A program made the translations under genes and the position numbers. Under the pieces are notes generated by a model. The model was not told the origin of the DNA. It searched no databases and saw only the letters and a program-made list of their open reading frames with translations. A stretch of 64,000 bases of DNA from Streptomyces griseus subsp. griseus (GTDB lineage Bacteria; Actinomycetota; Actinomycetes; Streptomycetales; Streptomycetaceae), in the NCBI RefSeq assembly GCF_000720255.1, contig NZ_JOJE01000051.1:1-64000 (forward strand), read 5' to 3'. How positions within the stretch are numbered: position 1 is the stretch's first letter; each line of letters opens with the position of its first letter. This document shows positions 1 to 7,831 of the stretch, one piece after another.

Positions 1-344
1 GGCAGCCGCTTCTCGATGTCCTTCAGGGCTTTGGTACGGGACTTGGCGAAGTCTCGGATGATCTGCTGCTGCGGCACCGAGGCACCGTCGCGGAGCCACT
101 GCGTCCCGGCGCGGGCTTCGGTGAGCATCTTGTCGAGCTGGGCTGGTCCGCACGTAAGCCTGTCGTCCGGGTGCGCGCGGTTGTGGGCGTGCACCGCGCG
201 GGACTTGGCCACGCACTCGTTCCACACCCAGCGACAGCGGTCCCACTCGGCGAGCAGGGCGGTGCGTGCGGTCGACGACACACGCAGGCGGTAGGTGTAC
301 CGGGCATGCCCAGTATCCCCCAGAGCCTTCCATCGTGTCGTCAT
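1..344 (-). CDS. tnpB: TnpB-type RNA-guided nuclease, N-terminal part (runs off left edge)
   Basis: Reading leftward from an ATG at 344 gives 114 codons without a stop before the window edge. The peptide has the features of the start of TnpB/OrfB of IS200/IS605 elements: RYTYRLRVSST at residues 15-25, RCRWVWNECV at 36-45 and PQQQIIRDFAKSRTKALKDI at 91-110, which form the N-terminal wedge and recognition region. The RuvC catalytic part would lie outside the window, so activity cannot be judged. TnpB proteins are nucleases guided by an RNA made from the element's own end. No tnpA is visible here. A ribbon-helix-helix gene lies divergently 50 bp away. The family call rests on motif pattern, not on a search. 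Confidence 0.8.
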   Translation of the reverse strand, partial: MTTRWKALGDTGHARYTYRLRVSSTARTALLAEWDRCRWVWNECVAKSRAVHAHNRAHPDDRLTCGPAQLDKMLTEARAGTQWLRDGASVPQQQIIRDFAKSRTKALKDIEKRL

Positions 345-352
345 GGTGTCAT

Positions 353-368
353 TATATCACTGGATATA
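353..368. promoter_or_regulatory. AT-rich palindrome between tnpB and the RHH gene (candidate operator)
   Basis: TATATC-ACTG-GATATA is a 16-bp inverted repeat with perfect 6-bp arms, in a 50-bp AT-rich gap that stands out in this GC-rich DNA. It lies 8 bp upstream of the tnpB start and 26 bp upstream of the RHH start. Ribbon-helix-helix proteins bind such short palindromes as dimers, so autoregulation plus control of tnpB is a fair inference. Confidence 0.45.
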
Positions 369-394
369 CATCACAAATCCACTATTCTGGGGTC

Positions 395-553
395 ATGGAT
401 GAAGAGAAGCGCATCACGCTCCGACTGCCCGCCGACCTCCACGAGTGGCTGGCCGCCGAGGCCAAGTCCGCCCGTAGGTCCCTCAACTCCGAGATCGTCT
501 ACCGCCTGGAGGCCGAGCGCGACACCGCCGCATCTGACGCCGAATCGACCTGA
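395..553 (+). CDS. Arc-type ribbon-helix-helix DNA-binding protein, 52 aa
   Basis: The ATG at 395 opens a 52-residue protein starting MDEEKRITLRLPADLHEWLA. The ITLRLP strand, the LHEWLAAEAKSARRS helix and the RSLNSEIVYRLE helix are the standard Arc/MetJ ribbon-helix-helix order. The same frame is open further upstream, but that part reads through the AT-rich promoter gap and is not protein-like. The RHH fold is clear; its target is not. Its position, divergent from tnpB and with a palindrome between, suggests it controls the transposon nuclease. It could also be an orphan antitoxin, but no toxin gene is next to it. Confidence 0.75.
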   Translation: MDEEKRITLRLPADLHEWLAAEAKSARRSLNSEIVYRLEAERDTAASDAEST

Positions 554-599
554 CTGCGTTTCGATTTCCCCTGCCCTGCTCCACAGGAGTCCGATTCCT

Positions 600-619
600 C
601 CCCGGCCTGAAGACCGGGG
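600..619. repeat. Hairpin resembling an IS200/IS605 element end
   Basis: CCCCGG at 600-605 pairs with CCGGGG at 614-619 around an 8-nt loop. The surrounding text (TTCCTCCCCGGCCTGAAGAC) looks like the end sequences often seen beside actinobacterial tnpB genes. If so, the element end lies within about 10 bp of the Shine-Dalgarno sequence of the next gene. It could instead be a simple terminator for the RHH gene. Confidence 0.4.
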
Positions 620-637
620 CATCCTCGGAGGAACCCG

Positions 638-1396
638 GTGACTGTTTCCCTGGAGGTCTCCGGCCTCGCCTTCGCCTACCCCGACGGCCATCAGGCCCTG
701 TTCGGCGTGGACTTCTCGATCGAGCGCGGTGAGCGGGTCGCGCTGCTCGGGCCGAACGGCGCCGGGAAGACGACCCTCGTGCTGCACCTCAACGGCATCC
801 TCGGCGGCGGCACGGGCACGGTGACGGTGGCCGGACTGCCCGTCGGCAAGCGGCACATGGCGGAGATCCGCCGCAAGGTCGGCATCGTCTTCCAGGACCC
901 CGACGACCAGCTGTTCATGCCGACGGTGCGTGAGGACGTGGCGTTCGGGCCGGCCGCCGCCGGGATCAGGGGCGCCGAGCTGGAGGAGCGGGTGGACCGG
1001 GCGCTGGCACGGGTCGGCATGGCGGAGTTCAAGGAGCGCCCGCCGCACCACCTGTCCTTCGGCCAGCGGCGCCGGGTGGCCGTGGCGACCGTGCTGGCGA
1101 TGGAGCCGGAGATCCTCGTCCTGGACGAGCCGTCCTCCAACCTCGACCCCGCCTCGCGCCGCGAACTCGCCGACATCCTGCGCTCGCTGGACGTGACCGT
1201 GCTGATGGTCACCCACGACCTGCCGTACGCGCTGGAGCTGTGCCCCCGCTCGCTGGTGCTCAGCGACGGGGTGATCGCGGCGGACGGGAAGACGGCGGAG
1301 CTTCTCGGCGACGACGAGCTGATGCGCGCCCACCGTCTGGAGCTGCCCTTCGGTTTCGACCCGCGTTCGGTGACGGCGGGCCCGGACCGTCCGTGA
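638..1396 (+). CDS. cbiO: Energy-coupling factor (cobalt/nickel type) ABC transporter ATP-binding protein
   Basis: This is a 252-aa ABC ATPase that powers uptake by an ECF transporter, most likely for Co2+ or Ni2+. Walker A GPNGAGKTT is at residues 38-46, the Q-loop Gln at 86, a signature LSFGQ at 139-143 (Phe replaces the usual Gly), Walker B ILVLDE at 159-164 and the switch His at 193. VFQDPDDQLF after the Q-loop is characteristic of CbiO/EcfA. The GTG start has GGAGG six bases upstream. The membrane partners CbiM, CbiN and CbiQ normally precede this gene; here the preceding DNA is the tnpB/RHH element, so they are either beyond the left edge or separated by the insertion. Confidence 0.9.
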   Translation: MTVSLEVSGLAFAYPDGHQALFGVDFSIERGERVALLGPNGAGKTTLVLHLNGILGGGTGTVTVAGLPVGKRHMAEIRRKVGIVFQDPDDQLFMPTVREDVAFGPAAAGIRGAELEERVDRALARVGMAEFKERPPHHLSFGQRRRVAVATVLAMEPEILVLDEPSSNLDPASRRELADILRSLDVTVLMVTHDLPYALELCPRSLVLSDGVIAADGKTAELLGDDELMRAHRLELPFGFDPRSVTAGPDRP

Positions 1397-1406
1397 CAAT
1401 GGGCGC

Positions 1407-1856
1407 GTGACGAACGAGGAACCCCAGAGCTCCCTGCTCCTCGACGAGCAGCTGTGCTTCGCGCTGTACGCCGCCCAGCGCGCGGTGACGGCCGCGTACC
1501 GCCCGATCCTCGACGAGCTCGGTCTCACCTACCCGCAGTACCTGGTCCTGCTGGTGCTGTGGGAGCGGGGCGAGACCACGGTGAAGGAGCTGGCCGAGGC
1601 GCTGCGACTCGACTACGGGACCGTGTCGCCGCTGCTGAAGCGGCTGGAGGCGGCGGGGCTGGTGCGCCGGGAGCGCTCGGCGCGGGACGAGCGCTCGGTG
1701 CTCGTCGCGTGCACGGCGCGCGCGGAAGAGCTGAAGGAGCGGGCGACGGGCGTCCCCGGCGCGCTTCTGGAGTCGACGGGGCTCGATCTGGCGGCGGTCG
1801 CGCGGTTGCGCGAGGAGTTGTGGCAGCTCACCGAGAAGGCGCGCCCTCACCTGTAG
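1407..1856 (+). CDS. ohrR: OhrR-type MarR family repressor, organic peroxide sensor
   Basis: This 149-aa MarR protein has a winged helix between about residues 40 and 110 (TTVKELAEALRLDYGTVSPLLKR is read in pieces across that region) and a single N-terminal cysteine, Cys17, in LCFALYAAQRA. That Cys position is the peroxide-reactive residue of OhrR. The neighbour downstream is ohr, the usual target, which strengthens the name. Oxidation of the Cys would release the repressor from DNA and induce ohr. The GTG at 1407 lies 10 bp after the cbiO stop, so readthrough from cbiO is possible. Confidence 0.88.
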   Translation: MTNEEPQSSLLLDEQLCFALYAAQRAVTAAYRPILDELGLTYPQYLVLLVLWERGETTVKELAEALRLDYGTVSPLLKRLEAAGLVRRERSARDERSVLVACTARAEELKERATGVPGALLESTGLDLAAVARLREELWQLTEKARPHL

Positions 1857-1896
1857 TTACCCCCGGTCACTACCCCCTGGTAACCAAGCACCTCCC

Positions 1897-1926
1897 TACC
1901 GGCCGGTACCTTGTGCACGATGTAAT
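1897..1926 (+). promoter_or_regulatory. Candidate ohr promoter with palindromic operator
   Basis: A perfect 12-bp palindrome TACCGGCCGGTA lies at 1897-1908. A near-consensus -10 box TGTAAT lies at 1921-1926, so the palindrome sits over the -35 region, where OhrR would block the polymerase. Assignment to OhrR is inference from position; the site does not obviously match the published AT-rich OhrR boxes. Confidence 0.4.
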
Positions 1927-1956
1927 TGGGGAGGAAGTGTGGGGGAGGTCCACGCC

Positions 1957-2403
1957 GTGACCGAGGGCGCCGAAGTCGACAGCCGTCCGACGAAGATCAT
2001 GTATGTCGCCGAGGCGACCGCGCACGGCGGCCGGGACGGCTATGTCACCAGCCAGGACGGCCAGATCGAGCTGAAGGTGGCGATGCCCCCGGAGATGGGC
2101 GGCGACGGCAACGGCACCAATCCCGAGCAGCTGTTCGCGGCCGGCTACAGCTCCTGCTTCCACAACGCCCTGGTCCTCGTCGGCCGCCGGGCGGGCTTCG
2201 ACCTGACCGGCTCCACGGTCGCCGCGAAGGTCGGCATCGGCCCCAACAAACAGCGCGGTTACGGCCTCGCCGTCGCCCTGAGCGTCTCCCTGCCGATCCT
2301 CGACGCGGACATCGCGGCCAAGCTGGTGGACGCGGCCCACGAGGTCTGCCCGTACTCCAACGCGACCCGCGGCAACATCGACGTAACGATCCTGCTCGGC
2401 TGA
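1957..2403 (+). CDS. ohr: Organic hydroperoxide resistance protein (Ohr/OsmC family)
   Basis: Ohr is a cytosolic thiol peroxidase that reduces organic hydroperoxides. The two catalytic cysteines are visible: Cys67 in AAGYSSCFHNAL and Cys131 in HEVCPYSNATRGN. The protein is about 148 aa, the usual size. I prefer the GTG at 1957 because GGGGGAGG at 1941-1948 sits eight bases upstream; a GTG at 1939 is in frame but has only four bases to its purine run. The gene follows ohrR with a 100-bp promoter gap, which allows separate induction of ohr. Confidence 0.92.
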   Translation: MTEGAEVDSRPTKIMYVAEATAHGGRDGYVTSQDGQIELKVAMPPEMGGDGNGTNPEQLFAAGYSSCFHNALVLVGRRAGFDLTGSTVAAKVGIGPNKQRGYGLAVALSVSLPILDADIAAKLVDAAHEVCPYSNATRGNIDVTILLG

Positions 2404-2477
2404 CGGAACCAGGGAATCGCAGGCTGTTCCCGGGTGTTGCCCGCACTGTCGGAGGCGATCGGGAGGGGTGTGCGGAC

Positions 2478-3647
2478 GTGGACGTGAACGGCGTGAACGG
2501 CACAGTGGCCGAGGGCTTCGAGCCGGTCAGGGAGGCGTTCGCGGGCAACTTCGAGCTGCTCGGCGACCGGGGCGCGGCGGTGACCGTCTACCGGGACGGG
2601 CACAAGGTCGTCGACCTGTGGGGCGGCACGCGGGACGTCGACGGCACGGCCGCCTGGGAGCGGGGCACCGCCCAGATCGTGCGCTCGGCGACCAAGGGCG
2701 TCGCCGCCGCCGTACTCCTGCTGCTGCATCAGCGCGGGGAGTTGGACCTGGACGCCCCGGTGGGCGTGTACTGGCCCGAGTACAAGGCGGCGGGCAAGGA
2801 GCGCACCCTCGTACGGCATCTGCTCGCGCACCGGGCGGGCGTGCCGGTGCTGGACCGGCCGTTGACGCCGGCCGAGGCCGCCGACCCGGCGCTCGGCGCG
2901 GAGGCGGTCGCGGCGCAGTCACCGGTGTGGGAGCCGGGCACCGACCACGGCTACCACGCGCAGACGTACAGCTGGCTGACAAGTGAGCTGGTCCACCGGG
3001 TGACCGGCCGCCCGATCGGGGAGTGGATCGCGACCGGGATCGCCGGGCCGGTCGGGGCCGACCTGTGGTTGGGGCTGCCCGCGGGCGAGGCGGGGCGCGT
3101 GGGCCGGGTGGGCCAGGTCGAGGCACCGGTGCGGCCGGGCGCGCTGCGGACCCGCCCCAAGCGGGCGGTCTCCGAGGCCTACGCCGACCCCGAGTCGCTG
3201 ACCCGCCGCGCGTTCGCCGCGATCACCCCGCTGCCCGACGAGAACGACCCCGCGTATCGGGCGGCCGCCCTGCCCGCCTCCAACGGCATCGCGACGGCGG
3301 AGGGCCTGGCCCGCTTCTACGCCTCGCTCATCGGCGAAGTGGACGGCGGCGCACGCCTGTTCACCCCCGCGACCGTCGACCTGGCGCGCGGCGAGCAGTC
3401 GGCCGGCCCGGACCGCGTCCTGGTCGTCGGCACCCGCTTCGGCCTGGGTTACATGCTTCACGGCAGCGCCTCCCCCCTCCTCTCCCCCGGCTCGTTCGGC
3501 CACCCCGGACGAGGCGGCGCCCTCGGCTTCGCCGACCCGGACTCCGGCATCGCGTTCGGCTATGTGACGAACGGCTTCCGCAAGAGCGTGACGGCGGATC
3601 CGAGGGCGCAGGCGCTGGTACGGGCGGTGCGTGCCTCGCTCGCGTGA
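2478..3647 (+). CDS. Serine hydrolase of the beta-lactamase/EstB esterase family
   Basis: This 389-aa protein has the class C beta-lactamase/penicillin-binding fold. The nucleophile motif SATK is at residues 70-73, Y159 lies in a GYHAQTYSW segment that replaces the YxN motif, and HPGRGG near the C-terminus takes the place of KTG. Those variants are typical of carboxylesterases such as EstB rather than true beta-lactamases. No signal peptide is visible, so it is probably cytoplasmic. The reading frame stays open upstream to 1926, but GGGAGGGG nine bases before the GTG at 2478 decides the start. Substrate unknown. Confidence 0.85.
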   Translation: MDVNGVNGTVAEGFEPVREAFAGNFELLGDRGAAVTVYRDGHKVVDLWGGTRDVDGTAAWERGTAQIVRSATKGVAAAVLLLLHQRGELDLDAPVGVYWPEYKAAGKERTLVRHLLAHRAGVPVLDRPLTPAEAADPALGAEAVAAQSPVWEPGTDHGYHAQTYSWLTSELVHRVTGRPIGEWIATGIAGPVGADLWLGLPAGEAGRVGRVGQVEAPVRPGALRTRPKRAVSEAYADPESLTRRAFAAITPLPDENDPAYRAAALPASNGIATAEGLARFYASLIGEVDGGARLFTPATVDLARGEQSAGPDRVLVVGTRFGLGYMLHGSASPLLSPGSFGHPGRGGALGFADPDSGIAFGYVTNGFRKSVTADPRAQALVRAVRASLA

Positions 3648-3663
3648 GACGCTGTGACGCTTT

Positions 3664-3939
3664 TCAGACGTTGATCGAGTGCGAGGTCCGGCCCGACGCC
3701 GAGTCGATCTCGTCGTGCGCCTTGGTCAGCAACCGCATCGCGAGATCGTTGAGCGCGCGGGCCCCGGCGATCTCCTCACCGACCCTCGGCTGATTGGAGT
3801 CGGTGCGGTGCCGCGTGGCGTGCCCGTGGGCCCGTACCTCGCTCCCGTCGGGCAGACGCACGAGCGCGGCCGCCCGCGTGTGCTGGTCGTCCTCCTGGAA
3901 CTCCAGCTCGACATGCCATCCCACTGTGGTGTGCATCAT
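3664..3939 (-). CDS. DUF1876-type small conserved protein
   Basis: A 91-aa protein whose core, WHVELEFQEDDQHTRAAALV followed by a conserved LNDLA helix near the end, matches the actinobacterial DUF1876 family. These are small, soluble proteins of unknown function with a dsRNA-binding-like fold. The ATG at 3939 has GGAGG eight bases upstream; the frame extends 19 codons further but without a ribosome site. It is convergent with the serine hydrolase gene, only 16 bp apart. Confidence 0.75.
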   Translation of the reverse strand: MMHTTVGWHVELEFQEDDQHTRAAALVRLPDGSEVRAHGHATRHRTDSNQPRVGEEIAGARALNDLAMRLLTKAHDEIDSASGRTSHSINV

Positions 3940-4029
3940 GACGATCACCTCCGGAACACCTGTTTCCAGGGTGCTCCTGCCGTCGAGCGGACGCACCCAC
4001 GCGTGCGGACGGCGGCGACTGATTTTTTG

Positions 4030-4875
4030 TCACCCCGCGCGCAGCATCAGCCCGATCCCGAGCACCAGCAGCCCCGCCGCCAGGATCCTCGGTGTCCCGA
4101 ACCGCTCCTTGAAGAACACCGCCCCGATGGCCGCGCCCACGATGATCGACGATTCCCGCAGGGCCGCGACCGGCGCGAGTGCCGCCCGGGTCTGCGCCCA
4201 CAGGACGAGCCCGTACGCGGCCACGGACAGCGCGGCGCCGAGCAGCCCGACCGCCGCGAAGGGACGCAGCGTGGCGAGGGTGTCCCCGCGCCAACGGCAG
4301 AGGGCGTACGCCGGGACGGCGAGGCCCTCGACGGCCATCAGCCAGGCGATGTACCCGGCCGAGGACCCCGAGGCGCGCACCCCGAGCCCGTCCACGACGG
4401 TGTACGAGGCGATGGTCAGCCCCGTCGCCGCCGCGGCCCCGATCGCGGCCCAGTTGGGCGGCTGTCCGCGCAGCCCCCAGAGGGCGACACCGGTGAGCCC
4501 GGCGCAGGACAGCGCGATGCCGGCGGCGGCCCAGCCGTCGGGCACCTCGTGGGCGAAGAGGGCGGCGAGCAGGGTGACGACGAGGGGTGCGGAGCCGCGC
4601 GCGATGGGATAGGCCTGCCCGAAGTCGCCGAGCCGGAAGGACCGCATGAGCAGCACGAAGTACACGATGTGGATGAAGGCGGAGCCGATGAGGTACGGCC
4701 ACGCCCGCGCCGCCGGGACCGCCACGAACGGCACCATGGCGAGCCCGATCAGTGTGCCGCCCCCGGCGATCAGCGTGAAGCCGGCCAGCTTGTCGGTGAT
4801 GCGGTGGGCGAGGGCGTTCCAGCCGGCGTGCGTGACCGCGGCGAGCAGGACGGCCGCGGCGACGGTCGGGGTCAC
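4030..4875 (-). CDS. EamA/DMT family permease
   Basis: This is a 281-aa, mostly hydrophobic protein with about ten membrane helices in two repeated halves, the EamA (drug/metabolite transporter) layout. The first half ends near LALCRW-type loops and the second carries the typical FFKERFG motif before the last helices. Substrate cannot be told. The GTG at 4875 begins MTPTVAAAVLLAAVTHAGWN, a good first helix; the frame is open further upstream but runs into the divergent marR promoter. The divergent MarR gene is the likely regulator. Confidence 0.85.
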   Translation of the reverse strand: MTPTVAAAVLLAAVTHAGWNALAHRITDKLAGFTLIAGGGTLIGLAMVPFVAVPAARAWPYLIGSAFIHIVYFVLLMRSFRLGDFGQAYPIARGSAPLVVTLLAALFAHEVPDGWAAAGIALSCAGLTGVALWGLRGQPPNWAAIGAAAATGLTIASYTVVDGLGVRASGSSAGYIAWLMAVEGLAVPAYALCRWRGDTLATLRPFAAVGLLGAALSVAAYGLVLWAQTRAALAPVAALRESSIIVGAAIGAVFFKERFGTPRILAAGLLVLGIGLMLRAG

Positions 4876-4931
4876 GAGGCCCGCCCGTACACGGCCTCGA
4901 CGGCGGATGTCGTCATGCTGAAACAGTAGCC

Positions 4932-5399
4932 ATGTACATTGCCGCCGTGAGCCCCGCATCCCCCGGCGCGACCCCCGGCCACCTCGTCTGGCGCCTCGCC
5001 ACCAAGTGGCGGACCTCCGTCGACCGGGCCCTCGCGCCGCTCAGCCTCACCCACGCCCAGTACGTCCTCCTCGCCTCCCTGGACGGGATGGAGCGGGAAG
5101 GCCGGCAACCCGGTCAGCGGGAGCTCGGTGATCACACCGGGCTCGAAGCGCTGTACGTGTCCAAGCTCGCCCGGTCGTTGGAAGCGGCGGGGCTGGTGGA
5201 GCGTAACCGGGACGCGGATGACACCCGGGTCGTACGGCTGGCCCTCACCGAGGAGGGGCGCGCGAAGGTCAGGCCGGCCATCGACGCCGTACAGGTGCTG
5301 CTCGATCAGCTGCTCGCTCCACTGGGCGGGCTGGACGACCCGCGTACCACGGACTTCAAGCGCACCCTCGTGGCCCTTCTGGACACTCCCCTCGGCTGA
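4932..5399 (+). CDS. MarR family transcriptional regulator
   Basis: A 155-aa winged-helix protein. The DNA-binding part runs from LTHAQYVLLASL through the recognition helix LEALYVSKLARSLEAAGLV to the wing NRDADDTRVVRLALT. It is divergent from the EamA permease with 56 bp between starts, so it most likely represses that permease and itself. No ribosome-binding site is seen before the ATG at 4932; a GTG at 4950 is an alternative start. Confidence 0.85.
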   Translation: MYIAAVSPASPGATPGHLVWRLATKWRTSVDRALAPLSLTHAQYVLLASLDGMEREGRQPGQRELGDHTGLEALYVSKLARSLEAAGLVERNRDADDTRVVRLALTEEGRAKVRPAIDAVQVLLDQLLAPLGGLDDPRTTDFKRTLVALLDTPLG

Positions 5400-5418
5400 G
5401 GAGCCGGGCGTGAAAGAA

Positions 5419-5460
5419 GCCGGTGAAGGCAGCCCCGTCCCCACGGAAGCCCTCACCGGC
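5419..5460. terminator. Bidirectional terminator hairpin
   Basis: GCCGGTGAAGGC at 5419-5430 pairs with GCCCTCACCGGC at 5449-5460 (one mismatch), with an inner CCGT/ACGG stem in the loop. It lies between the convergent marR and mmpL genes. Confidence 0.6.
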
Positions 5461-5500
5461 CGGTCCTTCGTCGCGCCCTGTGCGCCGGGCGCCGAGTCGG

Positions 5501-7693
5501 TCAGGCGCCGACCAACTCCTTGTCGCGGTCCTCGTCCTGGGTACGCAGGCCCTCGCCCTCGACGTCGACGTTGGGCAGGACGCGGTCCAGCCACTTCGGC
5601 AGCCACCAGGCCTTCTTGCCGAGCAGCGCCAGGACCGCCGGGACGATCGCCATGCGGACGACGAACGCGTCGAAGAAGACAGCGATCGCGAGGCCGAAGC
5701 CAATCATCTTGATCATGGACTCGCTGGAGGAGATGAACCCCCCGAAGACGGCCATCATGATGACCGCGGCCGCGGCCACGACCCGGGCGCTGTGCCGGAA
5801 GCCGGTCACGATGGCCTGGCCCGGCGTCTCGCCGTGGACGTACGCCTCCCGCATCCGGGTCACGAGGAACACCTCGTAGTCCATCGCGAGACCGAAGACC
5901 ACGCCCACCATGAAGATCGGCATCATCGACATGATCGGGCCGGTCTGTTCGACGCCCAGCAGACCGCTGAGCCAGCCCCACTGGAAGACCGCGACCACGG
6001 CACCGAGCGCGGCGAGCACGCTGAGCAGGAAGCCGAGGGCCGCCTTCAGCGGGACCAGGATGGAGCGGAACACCGCGATCAGGAGCAGGAACGCCAGGCC
6101 CACCACCAGAGCCAGGTACGGGATCAGCGCGTCGTTGAGCTTCTGCGAGAAGTCGATGTTCATCGCGGTGGTGCCGGTGACGAGAACCTTGCTCTCCGTG
6201 TCGGCACGGACGTCGGCGCCCTTGTCACGGATAGCGTGCACCAGGGACTCGGTCTGCGTCGAGGACGGCTTGGAATCCGGGATCACAGTGATCGTCGCGG
6301 TGTCGCCGGCCTTGTTGAAGACCGCCGGGGTCACCGTCGAGACGTCCTTCAGGCCCTTGATGTCGTCGGCCACGGTGGTCGCCGCCGCCTTGGGGTCGTC
6401 GCTGTCCTTGGCGTCGACCACGATCATCAGGGGGCCGTTGAAGCCGGCGCCGAACCCTTCGGAGAGCAGGTCGTAGGCGCGGCGCTGCGTCGTGGAGGTG
6501 GGCTGTGAGCCGTCGTCGGGCAGACCCAGTTCCAGTTGGGCGGCCGGGACGGCCATCGCGCCGAGGCCGACCACGCCGAGCAGCAGGACGGCGGCCGGAC
6601 GGCGGACCACGAAGCTCGCCCAGCGCTCGCCCAGACCGGGCTTCCTCGGGGCGTCGGTGTCGTCCTTGCGGCGCTTCTCGCCCGCCGCCTTGACGCGCCG
6701 GCCGGCGTATCCGAGCAGGGCCGGGATCATGGTCAGCGCGATGAGGACCGCGACCAGGACCGTGCCCGCCGCCGCGAGGCCCATCTTCGTCAGCATCGGG
6801 ACACCGACGACCGACAGTCCCGCGAGGGCGATCACGACGGTGAGGCCCGCGAAGACCACCGCCGAGCCGGCGGTGCCGGTGGCACGGCCGACCGCCTCCT
6901 CGCGGTCACGGCCGTCGGCCAGCTCGCCGCGGTAGCGGGAGACGATGAACAGCGCGTAGTCGATGCCCACCGCGAGGCCGATCATCAAGGCCAGCGTGGA
7001 CGTGGTGTCGCCGAGGTCGAGTGCCTTGGCGAGGGCGGTGATGGTGGAGACCCCGATGCCGACGCCGATGATCGCCGTCAGCAGCGGCAGTCCGGCCGCG
7101 ACCAGCGATCCCAGGGTGATGACGAGGACGACCGCGGCGATGGCGAGGCCGACGATCTCCCCGGCCACCCCCGGTTCGGCCCCGGCCTGCAGGGCGTCAC
7201 CGCCGATCTCGACGGTGAGCCCGGCGTCCCGCGCCTTCTGCGCGGTGTCCTCGAGGACTTCGCGGGAGGAGTCCTTCAGCTCCATGCCGGAGACCTTGTA
7301 CTTCACCGAGGCGTACGCGACCGAGCCGTCCTTGCTGACGGCGTGGGCCTGGTAGGGGTCGGCGACGGAGACGACCTCGGAGCCGTCGGCCAGCCCCTTC
7401 ACCGTCTCCTCGACGGTCGCCTTGTTCTCGGCGTCGGTCATCTTCTCGCCCGCGGGCGCCTTGAAGACGACGCGTGCGGTGGCGCCGTCGGCGCTCATGC
7501 CGGGAAAGCGCTGCTCCAGCAGGTCGAAGGCCTTCTGGGCTTCGGTACCGGGGATGGAGAAGGACGTGTTGCCGGCGGCGGGGGCGCTCGCCGCGCCGAC
7601 GCCCGCGAGGGTCAGCAGCGCCACCCACAGCAGGGCGACGACATGCCTTCGCCGGAAGGCGAGCCGGCCGAGTTTGTAGAGGAACGTGGCCAC
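5501..7693 (-). CDS. MMPL family RND-type exporter
   Basis: A 730-aa transporter with the duplicated MMPL layout: a first helix near residues 17-37, an extracellular domain with NTSFSIPGTEAQKAFDLL, five helices, then a second set after about residue 370. The conserved GLAVGIDYALFIVSRYREE-like block appears here as VGIDYALFIVSRYRGE and is repeated in the second half as FGLAMDYEVFLVTRMRE; these carry the proton-relay residues. Such proteins export lipids, siderophores or antibiotics using the proton gradient. The tetR gene lies just upstream on the same strand and is the likely repressor. Confidence 0.9.
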   Translation of the reverse strand: MATFLYKLGRLAFRRRHVVALLWVALLTLAGVGAASAPAAGNTSFSIPGTEAQKAFDLLEQRFPGMSADGATARVVFKAPAGEKMTDAENKATVEETVKGLADGSEVVSVADPYQAHAVSKDGSVAYASVKYKVSGMELKDSSREVLEDTAQKARDAGLTVEIGGDALQAGAEPGVAGEIVGLAIAAVVLVITLGSLVAAGLPLLTAIIGVGIGVSTITALAKALDLGDTTSTLALMIGLAVGIDYALFIVSRYRGELADGRDREEAVGRATGTAGSAVVFAGLTVVIALAGLSVVGVPMLTKMGLAAAGTVLVAVLIALTMIPALLGYAGRRVKAAGEKRRKDDTDAPRKPGLGERWASFVVRRPAAVLLLGVVGLGAMAVPAAQLELGLPDDGSQPTSTTQRRAYDLLSEGFGAGFNGPLMIVVDAKDSDDPKAAATTVADDIKGLKDVSTVTPAVFNKAGDTATITVIPDSKPSSTQTESLVHAIRDKGADVRADTESKVLVTGTTAMNIDFSQKLNDALIPYLALVVGLAFLLLIAVFRSILVPLKAALGFLLSVLAALGAVVAVFQWGWLSGLLGVEQTGPIMSMMPIFMVGVVFGLAMDYEVFLVTRMREAYVHGETPGQAIVTGFRHSARVVAAAAVIMMAVFGGFISSSESMIKMIGFGLAIAVFFDAFVVRMAIVPAVLALLGKKAWWLPKWLDRVLPNVDVEGEGLRTQDEDRDKELVGA

Positions 7694-7831
7694 GAGGGCG
7701 TACTCCCGGTCAGGTCGTAGTGGGTCAGGGCAGGGGTGATCAACCCGGCGGGAAGGCAGGGGTGATCGGCCCGACGACGTGAGCGGTGACGTCAGGTGGG
7801 CGACCGCGGGGACGGTCGGACTGGGGGAGGG

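Noticed and set aside
1926..2477. Long upstream extension of the serine hydrolase frame
   Set aside because: It runs antisense-free through the whole ohr gene in another phase, has no conserved content, and a good ribosome site sits before GTG 2478.
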